Shown piece by piece: positions 19,615 through 27,518 of a stretch of DNA of 44,645 nt. Both the position numbers and the translations under genes were made by a program. Under the pieces are notes generated by a model. That model did no database searches, had not been told where the DNA came from, and worked only from the letters and a program-made list of their open reading frames with translations. Numbering within the stretch: the stretch's first letter is position 1; each line of letters begins with the position of its first letter. Origin of the DNA: Propionibacterium sp. (GTDB lineage Bacteria; Actinomycetota; Actinomycetes; Propionibacteriales; Propionibacteriaceae); NCBI GenBank assembly GCA_012838755.1, contig DUOQ01000220.1, forward strand, positions 1-44,645, written 5' to 3'.

Positions 19615-19632
19615 ATCGTAGGCCGGTAGACT
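19615..19632. promoter_or_regulatory. Back-to-back leaderless promoters of DUF6049-murJ and pcnA
   Basis: TACGAT (minus strand, 19620-19615) ends 6 nt before the GTG at 19608. TAGACT (plus strand, 19627-19632) ends 8 nt before the GTG at 19641. Both fit within a 32-bp gap, and the -35 regions would fall inside the opposite gene. Confidence 0.5.
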
Positions 19633-19640
19633 GGTCGATC

Positions 19641-21083
19641 GTGCCGAGCCTCTCCGTCGACCAGCGTGCCCGCCTGACCGCGGTCATCGGGGCGAGCCCC
19701 GTGATCCGGCGGGTCGCCGACGCCTTCGAGGCGGCCGGCCACGACCTCCACCTCGTCGGCGGGCCCGTGCGCGACGCGCTGATGGGCCGCGGCGTCCACG
19801 ACCTCGACTTCACCACCGACGCGCGGCCGGACGCGATCGAGTCCGTGCTGCGCGGCCTGACGAAGTCGACCTGGGACATGGGCCGCGAGTTCGGCACCAT
19901 CGGCGCCACGGTGCGCGTCGGCGGCGCCGAGGACACCGTCGAGGTCACCACCTTCCGCGCCGACTCCTACGACCCGGCCTCCCGCAAGCCGACCGTCGAG
20001 TTCGGCGACTCGCTCGTCGACGACCTCGTGCGCCGCGACTTCACTGTCAACGCGATGGCCCTGTCGGTGGTCTCGGGCGCGTTCGCCGACCCGCACGGCG
20101 GTCTGGCCGACCTCGAGGCCCGGGTCCTGCGGACGCCGTCCACCCCCGAGGTGTCGTTCAGCGACGACCCGCTGCGGATGATGCGGGCCGCACGGTTCGC
20201 GTCCCAGCTCGGCTTCGAGCCCGCCCCCGAGGTCGTCGAGGCGATGACCGACATGGCCGAGCGGATCGACATCATCTCCGCCGAGCGGGTGCGCGACGAG
20301 CTCTCCCGCCTGCTCCTCGCGGACGCCCCGCGCGCCGGACTGGACCTGCTGGTCCGCACCGGGCTGGCCGACCGCGTGGTCCCGGAGCTCTCGGCGCTGG
20401 TGCGCGAGGTCGACGAACACGGCCGCCACAAGGACATCTACCAGCACACCCTCACCGTGCTCGAGCAGTCGATCGGCCTCGAGCGCGAGCGCGGGCACGC
20501 CCCCGACCTCGTCGGCCGGCTCGCCGCGGTGTTCCACGACGTGGGCAAGCCGCGCACCAAGAAGTTCGAGGGCGGCGGCAAGGTGTCGTTCCACCACCAC
20601 GACGTGGTCGGCGCGAAGATGACGAAGAGGCGGCTCACCGCGCTGCGGTTCTCCACCGACGAGGTCAAGGCCGTGGCGAAGCTCGTCGAGCTGCACCTGC
20701 GGTTCCACGGGTACGCCGACGCCGACTGGACCGACTCGGCCGTGCGCCGCTACGTCCGCGACGCCGGGTCGGAGCTCGAGCGGCTGCACATCCTCACCCG
20801 TGCCGACTGCACCACCCGCAACCAGCGCAAGGCCCACCGTCTGCGCACCGCCTACGAACAGCTCGAGTGGCGCATCGACGCCCTCGCCGAGCAGGAGGAA
20901 CTGGACGCGATGCGTCCCGACCTCGACGGCACCCAGATCATGGAGGCCCTCGGCATCGGCCCCGGCCCGGCCGTGGGCAGGGCGTACAAGTTCCTGCTCG
21001 AGAAGCGGATCGACGACGGCCCCCTGGGTGAGGAGAAGGCCCGCGAGGCCCTGCTCGCCTGGTGGGACCAGGAGGAGAACTGA
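19641..21083 (+). CDS. pcnA: CCA-adding tRNA nucleotidyltransferase with HD domain
   Basis: The 480-residue protein has the class II nucleotidyltransferase head: LVGGPVRDALMGR followed by HDLDFTTDA, with Asp54 and Asp56 as metal ligands. The RNA-binding neck DDPLRMMRAARFASQLGF follows, and an HD phosphohydrolase domain in the C-terminal half (FHDVGKPRTKK and FHHHDVVGA). It adds or repairs the CCA end of tRNA in the cytosol; the HD domain may remove 2',3'-cyclic phosphates. The GTG start at 19641 follows a TAGACT box by 8 nt. It is divergent from DUF6049-murJ, the conserved actinobacterial arrangement. The naming follows actinobacterial habit (pcnA or cca). Confidence 0.95.
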   Translation: MPSLSVDQRARLTAVIGASPVIRRVADAFEAAGHDLHLVGGPVRDALMGRGVHDLDFTTDARPDAIESVLRGLTKSTWDMGREFGTIGATVRVGGAEDTVEVTTFRADSYDPASRKPTVEFGDSLVDDLVRRDFTVNAMALSVVSGAFADPHGGLADLEARVLRTPSTPEVSFSDDPLRMMRAARFASQLGFEPAPEVVEAMTDMAERIDIISAERVRDELSRLLLADAPRAGLDLLVRTGLADRVVPELSALVREVDEHGRHKDIYQHTLTVLEQSIGLERERGHAPDLVGRLAAVFHDVGKPRTKKFEGGGKVSFHHHDVVGAKMTKRRLTALRFSTDEVKAVAKLVELHLRFHGYADADWTDSAVRRYVRDAGSELERLHILTRADCTTRNQRKAHRLRTAYEQLEWRIDALAEQEELDAMRPDLDGTQIMEALGIGPGPAVGRAYKFLLEKRIDDGPLGEEKAREALLAWWDQEEN

Positions 21084-21084
21084 C

Positions 21085-21402
21085 ATGAACCGTCCGTGGC
21101 CGCTCGCCGCCGTCCTCGGCTTCTTCGCCCTCGTCCAGGTGGTGTCCCTCACGGGCCTGCTGGGGGAGTGGCTGTCCCCGGGCGAGTGGGCGGTCCGCAG
21201 CGTGTGGTGGGCGTTCGTCCCGCTGGGCATCATCGCTGCGCTCCTGGGTCGCTGGGGCGGCGCCCTCGGCGGCATCGCCGGCTACGTGGTGGGGCTCCCC
21301 CTCGGGCTGGCGGTGGAGGACGGCTGGTGGGTCACGGTGCTCGTCTTCGTCGTCAGCGCGGCCGTGGGCACCCTGATCGACCGGCGTCGCGAAGCGGCAT
21401 GA
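21085..21402 (+). CDS. Small membrane protein, 105 aa
   Basis: The 105-residue protein has three hydrophobic segments (about 7-28, 40-70 and 78-97) separated by short loops, and ends in the basic tail DRRREAA. Its ATG is one base after the pcnA stop, and GGAGGAG just before that stop is a strong ribosome site, so it is in the pcnA operon. It is probably an integral membrane protein; no family is recognised. The next gene starts 8 bp after its stop, so three plus-strand genes (pcnA, this one and the EamA transporter) are likely co-transcribed. Confidence 0.7.
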   Translation: MNRPWPLAAVLGFFALVQVVSLTGLLGEWLSPGEWAVRSVWWAFVPLGIIAALLGRWGGALGGIAGYVVGLPLGLAVEDGWWVTVLVFVVSAAVGTLIDRRREAA

Positions 21403-21409
21403 TGAAGGG

Positions 21410-22306
21410 GTGCCCGCGCGCCTGAGGTCTGCCGCCGAGCGCCTCACGGGGGCGCCGGTGCTGCTCGTCCTCGTCGCGATCGCGTCGGTCCAGTTCGGGT
21501 CGTCGCTGGCCAAGGACCTCTACTCCGCCGCGTCCCCGCTCACCGTCGCCTGGGTGCGGCTGCTCGGCGCCGCCGTGGCGCTCGGGCTGGTGACCCGGCC
21601 CCGCCTGCGGGGGAGGTCGGCGTCCGACTGGGCCTGGGTGGTGGCGTACGGCCTGTGCCTGGCCGGCATGAACACCACCTTCTACCTGGCCATCGAGCGC
21701 ATCCCGATCGGCATGGCGGTGACGCTGGAGTTCCTCGGCCCGCTCGGCGTCTCCGTGGCGTTGTCGCGCCGCGCCCGCGACCTGCTCTGGGTGGCGCTGG
21801 CCGCCGTCGGGGTGGCCCTGCTGGGCTTCTCGCCGGGTGACCTCGACCCGATCGGGGTCCTGTGGGCGCTGGTGGCGGCGTCCCTGTGGGCGGCCTACAT
21901 CCTGCTCGCCGGCCCGACCGGACGCCGCTGGTCGGGTGTCTCGGGGGTCTCGATCGCGTTCTGGGTCGGGCTCATCGGCCTGACCCCGCTCGTGGCGGCG
22001 CTCGACCTGCTCCCCGCCGCCGTGCCCGCGGTCTGGGGGGTCGGCCTGCTGATCGGGTTGTTGTCCTCGGCGATCCCGTACGGGCTCGAGATGGTCGCGC
22101 TGCGCCGCATCGAGCCGCGCATCTTCGGCATCCTCATGTCGCTCGAGCCCGCCGCCGCGGCCCTGTTCGCCCTGGCCGTGCTCGGCGAGACCCTCCGCCC
22201 GATCGAGGTCGTCGCGATGGCGTGTGTGGTCATCGCCTCCATCGGGGTCGTGCGGTCGTCCCGGCCCGCCCCGTCAGCGGACGCCGTTGGCCCAGAGGTC
22301 CCGTAG
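21410..22306 (+). CDS. EamA/DMT-superfamily exporter (RhtA-like)
   Basis: The 298-residue protein has about ten hydrophobic helices in two EamA halves. The first half has SSLAKDLYSAASPLTVAWVR and the second the corresponding helices around WAAYILLAGPTGRRW. The pattern of a Pro and Arg-containing helix followed by a TRPRL loop resembles RhtA-type threonine/homoserine exporters of the drug/metabolite transporter superfamily, though the substrate cannot be fixed. The start is GTG at 21410. The 3' end overlaps the convergent DinB gene by 33 bp. Confidence 0.85.
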   Translation: MPARLRSAAERLTGAPVLLVLVAIASVQFGSSLAKDLYSAASPLTVAWVRLLGAAVALGLVTRPRLRGRSASDWAWVVAYGLCLAGMNTTFYLAIERIPIGMAVTLEFLGPLGVSVALSRRARDLLWVALAAVGVALLGFSPGDLDPIGVLWALVAASLWAAYILLAGPTGRRWSGVSGVSIAFWVGLIGLTPLVAALDLLPAAVPAVWGVGLLIGLLSSAIPYGLEMVALRRIEPRIFGILMSLEPAAAALFALAVLGETLRPIEVVAMACVVIASIGVVRSSRPAPSADAVGPEVP

Positions 22307-22828
22307 CAGCGCGATCTCGGCGAGGTGGTGGATCGCCTCGCGGTGGATGTGCAGCACGAGGGTCTCCATCGGGTGGTCGGCCCACGGCCCCTCGGCCTCG
22401 CCGACCGGGCGGCCCAGCGCCGTCTCGTCCAGGCCGCGCACCCCGTCGACCCACCGCGTGTACACCTCGTCGAGCCGGGCCAGGGCGTCCGCGGCGGTGG
22501 CCGGGTAGTCGTAGGACTGGTAGTCGCAGGCCGGCCCGCCGAAGTGGGACGCCACGCGCGCCCCGAACACGCCCACCAACAGGTGGCCGAGGCGCCACGC
22601 GATCGAGGTGACCGGGGCGGGCTCGGGCTCGGGGTGGGCGAAGTCGAGGGTGTACGCGCCGGACCCGGCCTGGATCGGCGCCGTGCCGGCGCCGCGGGGG
22701 CGGAGGCTCCACGAGCCGGGGGCGGGCTCCCAGAAGTACTCGTCGTCGGTGAGTCCCTCGAGGCGGGGTCGTACCTGCGTGTCCCAGTGCCAGGTCAACT
22801 GCTCCAAGAGGCGTTCGGTGCAAGCCAT
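22274..22828 (-). CDS. DinB superfamily protein
   Basis: The 184-residue protein has the DinB four-helix-bundle pattern: an N-terminal LLEQLTWHWDTQVRPRLEGL, then EYFWEPAPGSWS, WRLGHLLVG with a metal-type His, and a C-terminal HIHREAIHHLAEIALLRDL with a His pair. These His residues normally bind a divalent metal. Many members act in thiol-dependent (mycothiol or bacillithiol) reactions, but the substrate here is unknown. The ATG at 22828 directly abuts a perfect 15-bp palindrome, so a repressor probably controls it. The gene overlaps the 3' end of the EamA gene. Confidence 0.85.
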   Translation of the reverse strand: MACTERLLEQLTWHWDTQVRPRLEGLTDDEYFWEPAPGSWSLRPRGAGTAPIQAGSGAYTLDFAHPEPEPAPVTSIAWRLGHLLVGVFGARVASHFGGPACDYQSYDYPATAADALARLDEVYTRWVDGVRGLDETALGRPVGEAEGPWADHPMETLVLHIHREAIHHLAEIALLRDLWANGVR

Positions 22829-22843
22829 GGTGACAGTGTCACC
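22829..22843. promoter_or_regulatory. 15-bp palindrome touching the DinB start codon
   Basis: GGTGACA-g-TGTCACC is a perfect dyad ending one base before the DinB ATG. It overlaps a weak GACACT -10 placed 6 nt upstream of the start, which fits an operator that blocks transcription. Confidence 0.55.
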
Positions 22844-22877
22844 CACCGAGCGTCGTCTGGGGAGACCCCCCACGCCC

Positions 22878-25430
22878 TCAGAGCATCGGTTGCGTGTGCC
22901 AGATGCGCTGGATGTAGTCGCGCATCGAGCGGTCGGAGCTGAAGAAGCCGGTGCGGGCGACGTTGAGGACGGCCGAACGGGTCCACGCGTCCTGGTCGGC
23001 GTACTTCTCCTCCACGCGCGCCTGGGCGTCCATGTAGGACTGGAAGTCGGCCAGCGCCATGAACCGGTCGCTGTGCAGCAGGTTGTACACCACCGAGTCG
23101 AACAGGTGCTTGTCGCCGCCGCTGAAGTGGCCGGACAGGATGAGGTCCAGGGTGGCCTTCAGCTGGGGGTTCGACTCGTAGTACGTCGCCGGCTGGTAGC
23201 CCTTCGCGCCCAGGTCGGCGACCTCGGGCTCGGACATGCCGAACAGGAAGAAGTGCTTGTCGCCCACGAGTTCGCGGATCTCGACGTTCGCGCCGTCGTC
23301 GGTGCCGACGGTCAGCGCGCCGTTGAGGGCGAACTTCATGTTGCCCGTGCCCGAGGCCTCCATGCCGGCGAGCGAGATCTGCTCGGACAGGTCGGCGGCG
23401 GGGATGAGCTTCTCGGCCAGGGTCACGTTGTAGTTGGCCGGGAAGGCGACCTTGAGGCGTCCCTCGAGCAACGGGTCGGCGTTGACGACCTGGGCCACCT
23501 TGTTGATCAGGTGGATGGTGTCCTTGGCCATCTTGTAGCCGGGGGCGGCCTTGGCGCCGAACACGACGGTGCGCGGGGTGAGCTGGTCGACCGGCAGCTT
23601 GCCGGAGATGACCTGCTCGTACAGCGACACGACGTGCAGCAGCTTGAGGCTCTGGCGCTTGTACTCGTGCAGGCGCTTGACCATGACGTCGAGCAGGTGG
23701 CCGTCGGGCAGGTCGATGCCGTCGCGGTTCTTCAGCACACCGTTGAGGCGGTGCTTGTTCCAGGCCTTGGCCTCGGCGAAGCGCTCGCGGAACTCGGGGT
23801 CCTCGGCGAAGGGCTCGAGCTCGCGGAGGCGCTCCAGGTCGGTGACCCAGCCGTTGCCGATCGTGTCGTTGATCAGCTCGGACAGCTTCGGGTTCGACAT
23901 CTTCACGAAGCGGCGCGGGGTCACCCCGTTGGTGACGTTGGTGAACTTGTCGGGCCACATCTCGGAGAAGTCGGGCAGCACCTTGTCGCGCAGCAGCTGG
24001 CTGTGCAGCGCCGCCACGCCGTTCACCTTGGTGGCGGCGTAGGTCGACAGGTACGCCATCCGGATGCCGCGCTCGGGGAACTCGGCGATGATCGACATGC
24101 GGCGGGCGCGGAGCTCGTCACCGGGGTACGCCTCGCGGACCTCGTTCAGGAACTGCTCGTTGATCGCGTAGATGATCTCGAGGTGGCGGGGCAGCAGCCG
24201 GCCGAGCAGCTCGGTCGACCAGACCTCGAGGGCCTCGGGCAGCAGCGTGTGGCAGGTGTACGCGAAGCACTTGCTCGTGACCTCCCACGCCTCGTCCCAG
24301 TCGAAGCCCTTCTCGTCCATGAGGATGCGCATGAGCTCGGGCACCGCGATCACCGGGTGGGTGTCGTTCAGCTGGAAGATGATCCGCTGGTCCAGGTTGT
24401 GGAGGTCGAAGTCGTCCTCCAGCTCGTTCTCGATGAAGTCGCGCAGCGAGCAGGCCACGAAGAAGTACTGCTGCTGGAGGCGGAGCTCCTTGCCCTGCGG
24501 CGTGGAGTCCTCGGGGTAGAGCACCTTGGAGATGTTCTCGGCGAAGGTCTGCGCGCGGACGGCCTGGGCGTAGTCGCCGGCGTTGAAGATCGCCAGGTCG
24601 AAGGCCTTGGTGGCCTGGGCGCTCCACAGGCGCAGGGTGTTCACGCGGCCGTTGAGGTAGCCCGGCACCATGTAGTTGTAGGGGACGCCCAGGACGTTCC
24701 ACTCGGGCAGCCAGCGGGTGCGCTCGGTGCCGTCGGCGTCGGTGTACGTCTCGGTGCGGCCACCGAAGTTCACCTGCACGGACGCCTCGGGGTGCGGGAA
24801 CTCCCACGGCGAGCCCAGGGCCAGCCACGTGTCGGGCTGCTCGACCTGGCGCCCGTCGACGAACGTCTGGCGGAAGATGCCGTACTCGTAACGGATGCCG
24901 TAGCCGATGCAGGGCACGTCCATGGTGGCCAGGGAGTCGATGAAGCAGGCCGCGAGGCGGCCGAGGCCACCGTTGCCGAGGCCGGGCTCGACCTCCTGGT
25001 TGCGGAGCGTGACCAGGTCGAGGCCGCAGAGCTCGAGGCCCTTCTCGGCGATGTCGTTGAGGTCGGTGGCCAGCAGCGCGTTGCCCAGCTGGCGGCCGAG
25101 GAGGTACTCCGCGGAGAGGTAGCCGACGGCCTTGGCCTTGGCGTCGCGGGTCTTGCGGCCGGTCTCCAGCCAGCGCGCCATGAGGTAGTTCTTCACGGTG
25201 CTGGCGAGGGCCAGGTACTGGTCGTTCACGCTGGAACGGGACAGGGGAACACCCTGGTTGGTGTTCAGCTCGTGGATGAACTCCTTGACGAAACCGTCGA
25301 CCGAGAAGACCGGGGAGCCCACGGGGGCGGTGGCCAGCGGGTGGGTCGGTGTGTTCGCCGGACCGACCGCACGACGACCGGTCGCCGGCCGCTCGGGGTT
25401 CGAGAGTCCATTCTGCGCAAGTTCAGGCAT
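22878..25430 (-). CDS. glgP: Glycogen / maltodextrin phosphorylase
   Basis: The 850-residue protein is a full-length glycogen phosphorylase family member with about 40 extra residues at the N-terminus. The pyridoxal-phosphate motif EASGTGNMKFALNG carries the PLP lysine at about Lys699. Other signatures are GNGGLGRLAACF near the N-terminal third, RYEYGIFRQ and NDTHPVIAVPELMRIL. It releases glucose-1-phosphate from glycogen or maltodextrin in the cytosol. The ATG at 25430 is 7 nt after TAGGCT, so the transcript may be leaderless. It is a single-gene unit; a 117-bp repeat lies upstream. Confidence 0.95.
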   Translation of the reverse strand: MPELAQNGLSNPERPATGRRAVGPANTPTHPLATAPVGSPVFSVDGFVKEFIHELNTNQGVPLSRSSVNDQYLALASTVKNYLMARWLETGRKTRDAKAKAVGYLSAEYLLGRQLGNALLATDLNDIAEKGLELCGLDLVTLRNQEVEPGLGNGGLGRLAACFIDSLATMDVPCIGYGIRYEYGIFRQTFVDGRQVEQPDTWLALGSPWEFPHPEASVQVNFGGRTETYTDADGTERTRWLPEWNVLGVPYNYMVPGYLNGRVNTLRLWSAQATKAFDLAIFNAGDYAQAVRAQTFAENISKVLYPEDSTPQGKELRLQQQYFFVACSLRDFIENELEDDFDLHNLDQRIIFQLNDTHPVIAVPELMRILMDEKGFDWDEAWEVTSKCFAYTCHTLLPEALEVWSTELLGRLLPRHLEIIYAINEQFLNEVREAYPGDELRARRMSIIAEFPERGIRMAYLSTYAATKVNGVAALHSQLLRDKVLPDFSEMWPDKFTNVTNGVTPRRFVKMSNPKLSELINDTIGNGWVTDLERLRELEPFAEDPEFRERFAEAKAWNKHRLNGVLKNRDGIDLPDGHLLDVMVKRLHEYKRQSLKLLHVVSLYEQVISGKLPVDQLTPRTVVFGAKAAPGYKMAKDTIHLINKVAQVVNADPLLEGRLKVAFPANYNVTLAEKLIPAADLSEQISLAGMEASGTGNMKFALNGALTVGTDDGANVEIRELVGDKHFFLFGMSEPEVADLGAKGYQPATYYESNPQLKATLDLILSGHFSGGDKHLFDSVVYNLLHSDRFMALADFQSYMDAQARVEEKYADQDAWTRSAVLNVARTGFFSSDRSMRDYIQRIWHTQPML

Positions 25431-25437
25431 GGTCCCC

Positions 25438-25443
25438 AGCCTA
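25438..25443 (-). promoter_or_regulatory. -10 element of leaderless glgP
   Basis: TAGGCT on the minus strand, 7 nt before the ATG at 25430. Confidence 0.5.
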
Positions 25444-25529
25444 GGGTGATCGCTGCGTGGCGCGAATTCGGGCCGCTTCCCGGACGCGTCTTGCGCCGCC
25501 GATGTGAGTGTGCCTCACGGCCGGGGGGC

Positions 25530-25646
25530 GTAGCGCCATCTGGACCACAGCACCCTGGGTGCGAATCCCACCGAATCTCTGTGACAAGGGGAAACCCGGG
25601 TCGGGTGTTCGCCGACACCCGACGAATGTGGTCCGGATGGCGTTAC
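25530..25646 (+). repeat. 117-bp inverted-terminal repeat element, copy 3
   Basis: The ends GTAGCGCCATCTGGACCACA and TGTGGTCCGGATGGCGTTAC pair at 18 of 20 positions. The core TCTGTGACAAGG is at offset 49, as in copies 1 and 2. An internal perfect stem TCGGGTGT-tcgccg-ACACCCGA spans 25601-25622. The TAA stop of the minus-strand uracil-DNA glycosylase gene lies inside the right end. Confidence 0.85.
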
Positions 25647-26479
25647 GCTCCCGAGCCGAGGCGAGCGACCGCCCGGTCGAGCATCTCCTCGGTGAGTTTC
25701 CCGGTGAAGGTGTTCTGCTGGCTCACGTGGTAGCACCCGACGAGCCGGACGCCGCGCCCGTCGGGGAGGATCAGCGACGCCTCGGCCCCGTGCCCGAAGC
25801 GGGGTTTCGGGCGGGGAACCCCCCAGCCCAGGCGCCGGGCCGCGGAGAGGGTGGCGTCCCAGGCGATGGAGCCCAGGGCCATGATCGCGGTCACGCACGG
25901 CTCGGCGAGCTCGAGGTCGCGGTCGAGCCAAGGGGCGCAGGTGGCCTTCTCGACGGTCGTGGGCTTGTTGTCGGGCGGCGCGCAGTGCACGGGCGCGATG
26001 ATCCGCAGCCCGGTGAGCTCCAGCCCGTCGCCGGCGTGCGTCGCGTCGGGCCGGGACGCGAACCCCGCCCGGTGCAGTGCGGCGTACAGCCAGTCGCCGG
26101 ACCGGTCGCCGGTGAACATGCGCCCGGTCCGGTTGGCGCCGTGGGCGGCAGGGGCCAGCCCGACCACGAGGGCGGTGGCGACCGGGTCGCCGAAGCTGGC
26201 CACCGGACGCCCCCAGTACGGCTGGTCGGCGAAGGAGGCCCGCTTGGTGAGCGCGACGCCCTCGCGCCACGCCACCAGGCGCGGGCAGGCACGGCAGACG
26301 GTGACGGCTGCGTCCAGCTCGGCGCGGGACGCGCTGGCCGCGAGCGCGGCGACGGCGTCCGGGTCGGTGGCGACCGGCGTACCCGGAACCGCGGGGTCGC
26401 CGGGCCAGCCCGTCCCCGGCGGCACCGGCGAGGCGAAGGGCCGCCCGGTGATCGGGTGGGGAAGGGGCACGGACACCAT
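25643..26479 (-). CDS. udgB: Family 5 uracil-DNA glycosylase (UdgB-like, Fe-S)
   Basis: The 278-residue protein has the family 4/5 uracil-DNA glycosylase pattern. Cysteines C62, C65, C166 and C181 are spaced for a 4Fe-4S cluster. [19 protein letters not shown] (107-125) is the family-5 motif A, in which an Ala replaces the usual Asp or Asn. YHVSQQNTF (His251) is the base-binding motif. It removes uracil and related lesions from DNA for base excision repair. The start ATG at 26479 follows TAAGGT by 6 nt on this strand. The TAA stop is inside a 117-bp repeat. It is divergent from the alcohol dehydrogenase gene with a 22-bp gap. Confidence 0.9.
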   Translation of the reverse strand: MVSVPLPHPITGRPFASPVPPGTGWPGDPAVPGTPVATDPDAVAALAASASRAELDAAVTVCRACPRLVAWREGVALTKRASFADQPYWGRPVASFGDPVATALVVGLAPAAHGANRTGRMFTGDRSGDWLYAALHRAGFASRPDATHAGDGLELTGLRIIAPVHCAPPDNKPTTVEKATCAPWLDRDLELAEPCVTAIMALGSIAWDATLSAARRLGWGVPRPKPRFGHGAEASLILPDGRGVRLVGCYHVSQQNTFTGKLTEEMLDRAVARLGSGA

Positions 26480-26485
26480 GACGAC

Positions 26486-26495
26486 ACCTTAGGCT
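26486..26495. promoter_or_regulatory. Overlapping divergent -10 elements
   Basis: ACCTTAGGCT contains TAAGGT (minus strand, 26491-26486) and TAGGCT (plus strand, 26490-26495), sharing the TA at 26490-26491. Each ends 6 nt before its gene's ATG (26479 and 26502). Confidence 0.5.
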
Positions 26496-26501
26496 CGTGC
26501 C

Positions 26502-27518
26502 ATGCGCGGAGTGATCATGTACGGGCCCGGCGACATCCGGGTCGAGGACCGGCCGGACCCCACCCTCCAGGAGCCGACCGACGCGATCGTCCGGGTCACG
26601 GCGGCGTGCGTGTGCGGCTCCGACCTGTGGGGCTACCGCGGCATCAACGACCCGACCGATCCCAAGCCGATGGGCCACGAGTACTGCGGCGTCGTCGAGG
26701 CGGTCGGGGACGCGGTGCGCGACGTCACGGTCGGTGACTTCGTGGTCGGCGGCTTCTACGCGTCGTGCAACGCGTGCGTGCACTGCCGGGCCGGGTTCCC
26801 CAACGGGTGCGTGCAGCAGGAGTGGTACGACGGCTGCCAGGCCGAGCTGCTGCGCGTGCCGCTCGCCGACGGGACGCTCGTGGCCACACCGGAGCAGCCG
26901 GACGAGGCGATGATCCCCTCGCTGCTGACCCTGAGCGACGTGATGGCCACCGGCTGGCACGCCGCCGTGATGGCGGGCGTGGAGCCCGGTTCCACCGCCG
27001 TGGTCGTCGGGGACGGGGCCGTCGGCCTCTGTGGCGTCCTCGCGGCCGCCGAGCTCGGAGCGGCTCGCGTCATCGCCATGAGCAGGCACGCCCCGCGGCA
27101 GGAGGTCGCCCGCCGGTTCGGCGCCACCGACATCGTCGAGGAGCGGGGCGAGGAGGGCGTCGCCCGGATCAGGGAGCTCACCGACGGCGTCGGCGCGGAC
27201 GCCGTGCTCGAGTGCGTCGGCACCGGCGACGCCATGAACCAGGCCATCGCCTGCGCCCGTCCGGGCGGCATGGTCGGCTTCGTGGGCGTCCCGCACGGCG
27301 TGGAGCTGCCGATCAGGACGATGTTCTCCCGCAACGTGGGCGTCCGCGGGGGCATGGCGACCGTCCGGGCCTACCTGCCCGATCTGATGGAGCGGGTGTG
27401 GTCGGGCCGGATCGACCCCGGCATCGTCTTCGACCTCACCCTCGGGCTCGAGGACGCCGCCGAGGGCTACCGGGCGATGGACCAGCGCCGGGCGATCAAG
27501 GCGTTGTTGCGTCCCTGA
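26502..27518 (+). CDS. Zinc-dependent alcohol dehydrogenase family protein
   Basis: The 338-residue medium-chain dehydrogenase has both zinc sites: catalytic Cys38 (VCGSD) with His59-Glu60 (GHE), and structural Cys89, Cys92, Cys95 and Cys103 (CNACVHC). The NAD(P)-binding segment GDGAVGLCGVLAAAELGA follows at about residues 165-185. It would oxidise an alcohol or reduce an aldehyde using NAD(P); the substrate is not fixed, and the family includes threonine dehydrogenase-like enzymes. The ATG at 26502 is leaderless-like with TAGGCT 6 nt upstream. The 3' end overlaps the convergent S9 peptidase gene by 23 bp. Confidence 0.88.
   Translation: MRGVIMYGPGDIRVEDRPDPTLQEPTDAIVRVTAACVCGSDLWGYRGINDPTDPKPMGHEYCGVVEAVGDAVRDVTVGDFVVGGFYASCNACVHCRAGFPNGCVQQEWYDGCQAELLRVPLADGTLVATPEQPDEAMIPSLLTLSDVMATGWHAAVMAGVEPGSTAVVVGDGAVGLCGVLAAAELGAARVIAMSRHAPRQEVARRFGATDIVEERGEEGVARIRELTDGVGADAVLECVGTGDAMNQAIACARPGGMVGFVGVPHGVELPIRTMFSRNVGVRGGMATVRAYLPDLMERVWSGRIDPGIVFDLTLGLEDAAEGYRAMDQRRAIKALLRP

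Noticed and set aside
22608-25733. Open frame of about 1000 codons on the plus strand opposite glgP
   Set aside because: Antisense shadow of a clear glycogen phosphorylase; no motif and runs through flanking genes.
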